DNA from: Methylomonas rhizoryzae
GTDB lineage: Bacteria > Pseudomonadota > Gammaproteobacteria > Methylococcales > Methylomonadaceae
NCBI RefSeq assembly: GCF_008632455.1
Contig: NZ_CP043929.1
Coordinates: 3,100,001 to 3,164,000 of the forward strand
Reading direction: 5' to 3'
DNA length: 64,000 nt
Part shown: positions 58,431-64,000 of the stretch, one piece after another
Numbering within the stretch: the first letter of the stretch is position 1
Layout of the letters: each line of letters starts with the position of its first letter
The notes under the pieces: model-generated
Told to the model about the DNA's origin: nothing
The model's input: the letters and a program-made list of their open reading frames with translations, nothing else
Database searches by the model: none
Position numbers and translations under genes: made by a program

Positions 58431-58448
58431 ACGCAACCCTTATGCCAA
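58431..58448 (-). promoter_or_regulatory. Sigma-54 (-24/-12) promoter of the PEP-CTERM gene
   Basis: Minus strand TTGGCATAAGGGTTGCGT has the invariant GG (58446-58445) and GC (58434-58433) with exactly 10 nt between them, as in TGGCACG-N4-TTGCA. It predicts transcription starting near 58421 and a leader of about 66 nt before ATG 58354. RpoN-dependent PEP-CTERM genes under a PrsR-type activator are known in other bacteria; the activator is not in this window. Confidence 0.75.
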
Positions 58449-58908
58449 GTGATTTATACCTATGCGGCGCGGCTTCCAAGCCATGCCAGAACCTTACCCC
58501 CCAAGCCGAATAGGTGATTTCCCGCACTAAAATCCGGGCAAATAACACAGCTTACTTTACAAACAGCGCTAGCCGCCGGCAGCGAGTTTTAGCCGCCAGC
58601 GGTCATATTGCTGTCACATTGCTGCAATACGCTGTAGCGCAGATCGATGTAAGGACTTAAGCATGCGCGTTACCCATTCACCCCCAAACCGGAAAATCCG
58701 CCGCGTTATCGAATTCAGCGGCAACCAGCAAGCGGAGCCCGTGCATCCCTTGCTTGGCGCCATACCCGCCGCAGATTCGCAACGGTGACAAATGCTGATT
58801 TTGCCGCGCTTTAAAGCCCTGCTATTCCTGAATCACTTCTAGCGCTTACGGCTTTACTCCGCTCAATCCGTATGCCTGATTTTTAGTTTTTATTTGGACC
58901 CACCATTC
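58449..58908. other. 460-bp intergenic region
   Basis: Separates the divergent PEP-CTERM and acyltransferase genes. The left part is the likely activator-binding zone for the sigma-54 promoter: GTGATTT occurs twice (near 58449 and 58513). The right part holds one small candidate frame (58663-58788) and otherwise nothing recognisable. Confidence 0.4.
58663..58788 (+). CDS. Possible 41-aa small protein
   Basis: ATG 58663 has AAGGA 8 bp upstream and opens 41 codons (starting MRVTHSPPNRKIRRVIEF) to a TGA at 58786. The N-terminal half is basic, the C-terminal half neutral; there is no membrane helix or known motif. It lies in the spacer upstream of the acyltransferase gene. The good Shine-Dalgarno is the only support. 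Confidence 0.25.
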   Translation: MRVTHSPPNRKIRRVIEFSGNQQAEPVHPLLGAIPAADSQR

Positions 58909-60627
58909 ATGATCGATGCCGAACGCATTTTGCAAGAAACCTATCCGGACGCTAATTGGGGAAAACACAACAAGTTAGTGATCAAAACGTTGCGAAAACT
59001 GTTGCACGAAGACGATTTCAACAACGTCATCCGCAAAAACCAGCATTTACGCGGTTATGCGTTCTTGGACAAATTATTGAATTATTTCGATTTCAGCTAC
59101 CAAGTCAGCAGCAGCTCCTATAACAACATCCCGGCCGAAGGCCGCTTGTTGATTGTCGCCAACCATCCCATAGGCACCTTGGACGGCTTGGCTTTAGTCA
59201 AGTTGATCCGTTCCGTTAGACCGGACGTGCGCATCGTCGCCAATCGGGTATTGACTTACATGGAACCGTTGCAATCGGTATTTTTGCCGGTGGACGTATT
59301 GAGCGAAAAGAAAGCCTTCAAAGAAAGTTATAAAGCCATGCTGGACGCCTTGGAAAGCGAACAAGCCTTAATTATGTTCCCGGCCGGCGAAGTATCGCGC
59401 ATCACCCCCAAAGGCATACGCGACGGCAAATGGCAAAGCGGATTCATCAAACTGGCGAAGAAAACCCGCTGCCCCATTTTGCCGGTACACCTGCAGGCCA
59501 AGAATTCGGCGTTGTTCTACAGCATGTCCACCTTGTACAAACCGTTAGGCACCATGCTATTGGTCAAAGAAATGTTTAACAAAAACGGCCAGGAGATCAA
59601 AATCAAAGTCGGCGCGCCGATTCCCTACCAAGCCATAGTCAACAGCGATCAGAGCGACAAGCAGCTTTGCCAAACATTTCGCAAGCACGTGTTGAATTTG
59701 GGCAAGAAAAACAAACTTGCCTTATTCGAAACCTTTGAAGCCGTTCAGCACCCGGCCGACGCCAAAGCGATCAAAAAAGCCTTGTACCAATCGCGCCTGT
59801 TAGGCGAAACCCGCGATAGAAAAAAAATCTTCTTATACCAATTTCAAGATGATTGCCCGGTAATGCAGGAAATCGGCCGCTTGCGGGAATTAACCTTTCG
59901 TACCGTCGAGGAAGGCACCGGCACGCCTACCGATATCGACAAATTCGACGTCTATTACAGCCACTTGGTACTGTGGGACGAAAACGACTTGGAAATCGTC
60001 GGCGCGTATCGGATAGGCGAAGGCCCGAAAATCATGGCAAGCCACGGCATAGACGGTTTCTATACCAGTACCTTATTCGATTTGACCAGCGAATTCGCCC
60101 GCTTCTTGCCCAACAGTCTGGAGTTGGGCCGCAGCTTCGTGCAACCGCGCTATTGGGGACAGCATAGCTTGGACTATTTGTGGTACGGCATCGGCGCTTA
60201 TCTACGCGAGCAACCGGACATCAAATATTTATTCGGCCCGGTTAGCATCAGCAATGCCTACCCGCAATTGGCCAAGGAACTGATCATTGGATTCTACCGA
60301 CAACAATTCGGTAGCGAGCTACCCAGTGCCAAAGCCAAGCAACCCTTTTTGCTGTCCGAACAATGCCGGCAATTCGCCGCCCAGGAATTTGCGGCCGACT
60401 ATTCGACCAGCTTTAAGGTTTTAAACAGTGAGTTAAAAAAACTGGGAGTCAAAGTGCCTACCTTGTACAAGCAATATGTCGAATTGTGCGTGGACAAAGG
60501 CTGCCACTTCATCGATTTCAACATAGACCCCGACTTTAACAACTGCATCGATAGTTTGATCATGGTGGAAATAGACAAAATCGCACCGAAAAAGCGGCAG
60601 CGTTACATCGAAACCTCTTTACACTAA
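58909..60627 (+). CDS. Bifunctional acyltransferase, OlsF-like (PlsC-type + GNAT-type)
   Basis: About 572 aa in two domains. The N-terminal half is a lysophospholipid-acyltransferase-like O-acyltransferase with 'LIVANHPIGTLDGLALVKLI' (NH-x5-D, about residues 86-105), 'MFPAGEVSRITPKGIRDGKW' and 'FIKLAKKTRCPILPVHLQAK'. The C-terminal half is a hemolysin/OlsB-like GNAT N-acyltransferase ('MQEIGRLRELTFRTVEEGTG', 'SLELGRSFVQPRYWGQHSLD', 'YLFGPVSISNAYPQLAKELI'). This is the architecture of OlsF, which makes ornithine lipids in one protein, and of related aminolipid synthases. The frame is open from 58894 by a TTG, but ATG 58909 is preferred. Substrate amino acid is not predictable. Confidence 0.82.
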   Translation: MIDAERILQETYPDANWGKHNKLVIKTLRKLLHEDDFNNVIRKNQHLRGYAFLDKLLNYFDFSYQVSSSSYNNIPAEGRLLIVANHPIGTLDGLALVKLIRSVRPDVRIVANRVLTYMEPLQSVFLPVDVLSEKKAFKESYKAMLDALESEQALIMFPAGEVSRITPKGIRDGKWQSGFIKLAKKTRCPILPVHLQAKNSALFYSMSTLYKPLGTMLLVKEMFNKNGQEIKIKVGAPIPYQAIVNSDQSDKQLCQTFRKHVLNLGKKNKLALFETFEAVQHPADAKAIKKALYQSRLLGETRDRKKIFLYQFQDDCPVMQEIGRLRELTFRTVEEGTGTPTDIDKFDVYYSHLVLWDENDLEIVGAYRIGEGPKIMASHGIDGFYTSTLFDLTSEFARFLPNSLELGRSFVQPRYWGQHSLDYLWYGIGAYLREQPDIKYLFGPVSISNAYPQLAKELIIGFYRQQFGSELPSAKAKQPFLLSEQCRQFAAQEFAADYSTSFKVLNSELKKLGVKVPTLYKQYVELCVDKGCHFIDFNIDPDFNNCIDSLIMVEIDKIAPKKRQRYIETSLH

Positions 60628-60643
60628 TAGCCCTAATAGCCCG

Positions 60644-61648
60644 GTGTTCCAGGAATTAGCCCAACTCGAATCGCTATTGGAGCGCTTGGATGGCCATGCC
60701 CGCATCGAAACCCTGACCCGCATCCGTTGGCAGGGTCACGATTTCCCGGTTTACGCGATTGTGTTAGGGACGTTGCAGCCGCAAGCGCCTACCCTAGGCT
60801 TTTTCGGCGGCGTGCACGGGCTGGAAAAGATAGGATCGGAAGTCATATTGTCTTACTTGCAGACCTTGATCGAAATGCTGGAATGGGACCGGGAATTACA
60901 ACGGCGTCTGGCCGAATCCCGCCTGGTGTTTGTGCCCATCGTCAACCCGGTCGGCGTTTACCGCGGCACCCGCGCCAACGGTAACGGGGTCGATTTGATG
61001 CGCAACGCGCCTATCGAAGGTCAAGGCAATACCAAGTTGTATAGCGGCCACCGCTTAACGCCTTGGCTACCGTGGTACCGCGGCGACGCATCCCGCATGG
61101 AAACCGAAGCCGAAGCCCTGTGCGAGGTGGTGCGGCGCTATTTGTTCGAGGCCGAACTGTCCATAGTCTTGGATTTGCATTCCGGTTTCGGCATTCGCGA
61201 CCGTTTGTGGTTTCCTTATGCTTCCTGCCGCGAACCCTTTCCCGACATAGCCGAAGCTTACGCGCTGAAAAATTTATTCGATCATTGTTTTCCTCACCAC
61301 GTCTATCGCATAGAGCCGATGAGCGAAGAATACGTGATTAACGGCGACCTCTGGGATTATCTATACGACAGTTTCAAATCCTCGCCCCAAGCCGGCCGCT
61401 TGTTCTTACCGTTGACCTTGGAAATGGGCTCCTGGTTGTGGTTGCGCAAAAGCCCTTTGCACTTGTTTCAGCGTCACGGCCTGTTTCACCCTTTGCTACC
61501 GCATAGGCAACAGCGCATCTTGCGTCGCCATTTCACCTTGTTCGAATTTTTGCACCGCTGTTTATTATCCCCGACTAAATGGGCCGAACAAACTCACGAT
61601 CAGCGCGTCGACAACCGCCGCGCGGCATGGGAGACTTGGTATGCGTGA
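60644..61648 (+). CDS. M14-family zinc carboxypeptidase-like protein
   Basis: A 334-aa protein of the succinylglutamate desuccinylase/carboxypeptidase clan. Zinc ligands: His and Glu in 'GFFGGVHGLEKIGSEVILSY' (about residues 51-70), His in 'SIVLDLHSGFGIRDRLWFPY' (about 175), and the catalytic Glu in 'PLTLEMGSWLWLRKSPLHLF'. 'NPVGVYRGTRANGNGVDLMR' is a conserved Arg/Asn substrate block. It follows the acyltransferase gene by 16 bp and overlaps the next gene by 8 bp, so the three form an operon. The GTG at 60644 is used as start. Confidence 0.82.
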   Translation: MFQELAQLESLLERLDGHARIETLTRIRWQGHDFPVYAIVLGTLQPQAPTLGFFGGVHGLEKIGSEVILSYLQTLIEMLEWDRELQRRLAESRLVFVPIVNPVGVYRGTRANGNGVDLMRNAPIEGQGNTKLYSGHRLTPWLPWYRGDASRMETEAEALCEVVRRYLFEAELSIVLDLHSGFGIRDRLWFPYASCREPFPDIAEAYALKNLFDHCFPHHVYRIEPMSEEYVINGDLWDYLYDSFKSSPQAGRLFLPLTLEMGSWLWLRKSPLHLFQRHGLFHPLLPHRQQRILRRHFTLFEFLHRCLLSPTKWAEQTHDQRVDNRRAAWETWYA

Positions 61649-62429
61649 CGCTTACGGAAAACATTGGCTGTTGCTGCGTGGCTTGTCCAGGGAGTCGGCG
61701 CATTGGGGCGATTTCCCCGAGTTGCTGCGGCAAGCGTTTCCGCAATCGAAAATCTCGACCCTGGATTTACCCGGGAGCGGCAACCGCAATTCGGAAAGTT
61801 GTCCCATGACCATAGCGGATATTACGGACGCAGTAAGGCGACAAGCGATCCGTCAGAATCTGATGCAGCAACCCTTAACCGTGCTGGCCTTGTCCATGGG
61901 CGGCATGATTGCCTGGGAATGGATGCTCAAGCATCCCGAGGATATATGCGCCGGCGCCTTGATCAACGTGAGCCTGGCATCGCTAAGCCCGTTTTATAAG
62001 CGAATGCACTGGCGCAACTACCCGGAACTGTTTAAGTTACTAACGCTGCAAGACCCACTGCAGCGTGAGCTGACTATCGTACGCCGAGTGACCAATTTGA
62101 ACGAGAAACACCATGCGCTCGCCGAGCGCTGGGAGCAAATACACCGCGCCCGCCCCATCAGCCGACTCAACAGTCTGCGACAACTGGCCGCTGCTGCGAG
62201 CTACCGGCCCGACGCGCGGAAACCGCAGAGCCCGATACTGTTGTTAAACAGCCGGGGCGACCGTTTGGTCGACCCGGATTGCTCGGCAGCGATTCAACGA
62301 CGCTGGCAATTACAGTTGGAAACCCACCTTTGGGGCGGCCACGATTTAACTTCGGACGACGGCCCGTGGGTGGTTAACACACTTCAAGCCTGGTTGCGGA
62401 AACTGCAAACCGAAGCTGCGGCTAGTTGA
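61641..62429 (+). CDS. Alpha/beta hydrolase fold protein
   Basis: A 262-aa hydrolase in the BioH/MhpC style. The oxyanion/early strand region is 'HWLLLRGLSRESAHWGDFPE', the nucleophile is in 'LTVLALSMGGMIAWEWMLKH' (S-M-G-G, about residue 94), with Asp in 'PILLLNSRGDRLVDPDCSAA' and His in 'LETHLWGGHDLTSDDGPWVV'. It is the third gene of the acyltransferase-peptidase-hydrolase unit and ends 8 bp inside the convergent H-NS gene. A lipid or ester substrate would suit the acyltransferase neighbour, but this is inference. Confidence 0.85.
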   Translation: MRDAYGKHWLLLRGLSRESAHWGDFPELLRQAFPQSKISTLDLPGSGNRNSESCPMTIADITDAVRRQAIRQNLMQQPLTVLALSMGGMIAWEWMLKHPEDICAGALINVSLASLSPFYKRMHWRNYPELFKLLTLQDPLQRELTIVRRVTNLNEKHHALAERWEQIHRARPISRLNSLRQLAAAASYRPDARKPQSPILLLNSRGDRLVDPDCSAAIQRRWQLQLETHLWGGHDLTSDDGPWVVNTLQAWLRKLQTEAAAS

Positions 62430-62739
62430 TTTCGAACTCGGCTTTGTCTCTGCCGGCAGCCAGCAATTCCTGCATCCATTTCGGCGCCAGACCGCGACCC
62501 GTCCAAGTTTGAGAAGCATCGGCCGGATTACGGTATTTAGCCGCCACTTTGCTGCCTTTCCTTTCCGACCTTTTATCGCTTTCGCCAATTTCAACAGTCA
62601 CGCCAATTGACGCCGCAAGTTCCTTAATTTGCGCTAAAACTTCCTTACGCTTGCTGTTCATCCGCTCCTTTAAAGCTCTTTCGGCATTATCGATCAGTGC
62701 TTGAATTTCCGCTTCAGAGAGATTGTTAAAATCAGTCAT
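62422..62739 (-). CDS. hns: H-NS histone-like nucleoid protein
   Basis: A 105-aa H-NS family protein. N-terminal oligomerisation coiled coil (FNNLSEAEIQALIDNAERAL, residues about 4-23) and C-terminal DNA-binding domain 'AKYRNPADASQTWTGRGLAP' (about 67-86), followed by 'KWMQELLAAGRDKAEFEI'. The Q-x-G-R-like core is 'TWTGRG', the AT-hook-like loop of the family. H-NS silences AT-rich acquired DNA, relevant to the AT-rich stretch at 24.2-25.1 kb. A TATAAT (62770-62775, minus) precedes it. Confidence 0.93.
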   Translation of the reverse strand: MTDFNNLSEAEIQALIDNAERALKERMNSKRKEVLAQIKELAASIGVTVEIGESDKRSERKGSKVAAKYRNPADASQTWTGRGLAPKWMQELLAAGRDKAEFEIN

Positions 62740-62805
62740 ATTTTCCCCATTAAATTAAAAAGCGCCTTAATTATATCACCGCTTTTAATTATTAAATCAA
62801 GCATC

Positions 62806-63492
62806 CTAATGATTAACTAAGAAATTCACTTGGCTAAATAACTTGCCGTCAGCATGGATTAACGCCACTCTCCATTCGCCGACATCTTCGAGTGTAAACT
62901 TACGTGAAGATACTAGCTTAAACTTATCCGATTTAATATCGACACGCTTTTTGATCACTAAACCGCCGTTTTTGTACCAAGCTTGATATAGAGTTTGCTT
63001 GGCCAATTGCTTTACTTCGCAAAAATAAAACAGCTCCAAGGTTTTACCGGCCTCCGGCACGAACCGGTACGCATCAACCGGCTTTAGCGGTTCGCCTTTT
63101 AATAACTCGGTATTCAGCGACGCACGAATTACTCGTCTATCGAAAATGATTGCACCCGGTTTGAAAACTTTTTCGGACAACGTATTGCCGCTAGTCTCAG
63201 CCTTAATTCCAACCGGCTTTTCCGGCAAAGCCGGGCTGCCTTCCGTTTTGACGGAATCGCTAATTTGCGAATCCCCGATAGCCGTTTCCGGCGGAAGCGG
63301 CTCCGAGGCCGGGCGATCCGAGCCGGCAAATTTAACCCAATAAACCGCGAACGCGATTAATATAAAAAAAGTGAGCACAGCTGCTAGAATTCTACCGGTA
63401 TGCCATACCGTTACCATTTTCGGATCGATCAATGCTTTCCGATATTTGTCCTTATCGTAATTTATCTTAATAATCACTCTGTTATCCGCCAT
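62806..63492 (-). CDS. DUF2914 membrane-anchored protein
   Basis: About 228 aa. A cytoplasmic N-terminus, one membrane helix (ILAAVLTFFILIAFAVYWVK, about residues 30-49), a Pro/Ser-rich periplasmic linker, and a C-terminal DUF2914 domain ('LELFYFCEVKQLAKQTLYQA', 'VDIKSDKFKLVSSRKFTLED', 'VGEWRVALIHADGKLFSQVN'). Many DUF2914 proteins are in polysaccharide or envelope loci; the exact role is unknown. ATG 63492 with GGAGAG upstream is preferred to the open frame from 63582. It is divergent from sucA. Confidence 0.82.
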   Translation of the reverse strand: MADNRVIIKINYDKDKYRKALIDPKMVTVWHTGRILAAVLTFFILIAFAVYWVKFAGSDRPASEPLPPETAIGDSQISDSVKTEGSPALPEKPVGIKAETSGNTLSEKVFKPGAIIFDRRVIRASLNTELLKGEPLKPVDAYRFVPEAGKTLELFYFCEVKQLAKQTLYQAWYKNGGLVIKKRVDIKSDKFKLVSSRKFTLEDVGEWRVALIHADGKLFSQVNFLVNH

Positions 63493-63626
63493 GCTGCTCT
63501 CCGCAATTTTTGCAGCCCGTCTTTGTTCAAGCCAAGCTACGGTGCGCGTTTGCGCTTCGTTTTTCCTTTGGTAATATACCATTAACAGCTACAAACCTTT
63601 CTCAAGCGCTAAAACCGGGACGTTAT

Positions 63627-64000
63627 ATGAGCAACTTATTGAAACTGTTTAGCGACACCTCGGCGTATTACGGCGGCAACGCCAGCTACATCGAATTGCT
63701 TTACGAACAATACCTGAACGATCCTCAATCGGTTTCGGATAAGTGGCGCGAACATTTCGACAATATCCACTGCGGCTCGCACGACGACACACCGCATAGC
63801 GTCATCGTCGAACGCTTCGAAAAGCTGGCCATCTCGGAGCCCGGCAAATTAGCCAAAATGCAAGGCTTTACCGAGCAAAGCGTCAAAAAACAATCGGCCG
63901 TCGCCAGACTCATCAATCAGTACAGGATGAAAGGCCACCAGATAGCCGCCAATAATCCGCTCGGCAACTCGGAAGCAATACCCAGCGATTTGGAACCGGT
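63627..64000 (+). CDS. sucA: 2-oxoglutarate dehydrogenase E1, N-terminal part (partial)
   Basis: The first 124 codons run off the right edge. The N-terminus is diagnostic: 'TSAYYGGNASYIELLYEQYL' (residues about 10-29), 'SVSDKWREHFDNI' and, further on, 'VARLINQYRMKGHQIAANNP' (about 91-110), as in E. coli SucA. It decarboxylates 2-oxoglutarate with thiamine diphosphate. Its E2 partner needs lipoate, made by the lipBA genes at 51-53 kb. A complete TCA cycle in a type I methanotroph is consistent with this and with Mdh. Confidence 0.93.
   Translation, partial: MSNLLKLFSDTSAYYGGNASYIELLYEQYLNDPQSVSDKWREHFDNIHCGSHDDTPHSVIVERFEKLAISEPGKLAKMQGFTEQSVKKQSAVARLINQYRMKGHQIAANNPLGNSEAIPSDLEP

Noticed and set aside
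1..64000. tRNA, rRNA, riboswitch, CRISPR or insertion sequence
   Set aside because: Spacers were read by eye for T-loop-like GGTTCGAATC motifs, regular spaced repeats and transposase frames, and none was convincing. A covariance-model scan would be needed to be sure.

Overview
The window is chromosomal DNA of a gammaproteobacterium, most likely a type I methanotroph of the Methylomonas/Methylobacter group (inference). It carries methanopterin-linked C1 genes (mtdA and two tandem mtdB-type genes), part of a serine cycle (mdh, mtdA, glycerate kinase, glyA) and typical gammaproteobacterial housekeeping genes in familiar neighbourhoods (suhB/trmJ/cysE/iscR, dacA-ybeD-lipB-lipA, orn/rsgA). No methane monooxygenase or methanol dehydrogenase gene lies in the window, so the lifestyle is inferred. 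Both edges cut genes: an outer-membrane beta-barrel gene at the left and sucA at the right.

Layout. 1-1.6 kb: end of an exosortase-type exopolysaccharide locus (barrel protein and Wza-like exporter, minus strand). 1.8-3.8 kb: hopJ, then a MnmC(o)-like FAD oxidoreductase overlapping an MnmM/YtqB-type tRNA methyltransferase. 3.9-8.5 kb: mdh divergent from mtdA-gck-glyA. 8.5-12.3 kb: GST, family 5 uracil-DNA glycosylase, uvrC, pgsA. 12.4-15.3 kb: TetR regulator and two nucleotide-sugar genes. 15.3-21 kb: fructosamine kinase, glnS, gamma carbonic anhydrase, SPFH and zinc-ribbon proteins, ubiC. 21.3-25.5 kb: an accessory island of small co-oriented genes, two of them frameshifted, one AT-rich, with one attC-like hairpin. 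25.5-34.5 kb: a V4R-PAS-PAS-GGDEF-EAL protein, threonine aldolase, nucleoside deaminase, metA and genes of unknown role. 34.8-38.4 kb: a short isc cluster (iscR, cysteine desulfurase, iscA, without iscU), cysE and trmJ. 38.4-41.2 kb: suhB and two tandem mtdB paralogs. 41.2-51.4 kb: GacA-like regulator, proS, a DksA-type zinc finger, an alcohol dehydrogenase divergent from an F390/PaaK-like adenylate-forming enzyme, truncated globin, serS, orn, an M48 peptidase, rsgA. 51.4-57.2 kb: dacA-dat-ybeD-lipB-lipA, alpha/beta hydrolase, kdtA. 57.4-64 kb: a VPLPA/PEP-CTERM protein with a sigma-54 promoter, an OlsF-like two-domain acyltransferase, M14 peptidase, hydrolase, H-NS, a DUF2914 protein and the start of sucA.

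How the genes fit together. MtdA and the MtdB paralogs all act on the methylene-H4MPT (and, for MtdA, methylene-H4F) pool. MtdA, GlyA, glycerate kinase and Mdh feed serine-cycle chemistry. The barrel protein, exporter, nucleotide-sugar enzymes and PEP-CTERM protein point to an exosortase-coupled exopolysaccharide system, and the PEP-CTERM gene has a clear -24/-12 element. The best candidate for an under-described arrangement is the MnmC(o)-like/MnmM-like overlapping pair, which could replace the fused MnmC enzyme for tRNA wobble uridine modification.

No tRNA, rRNA, CRISPR array, transposase or complete mobile element was seen.
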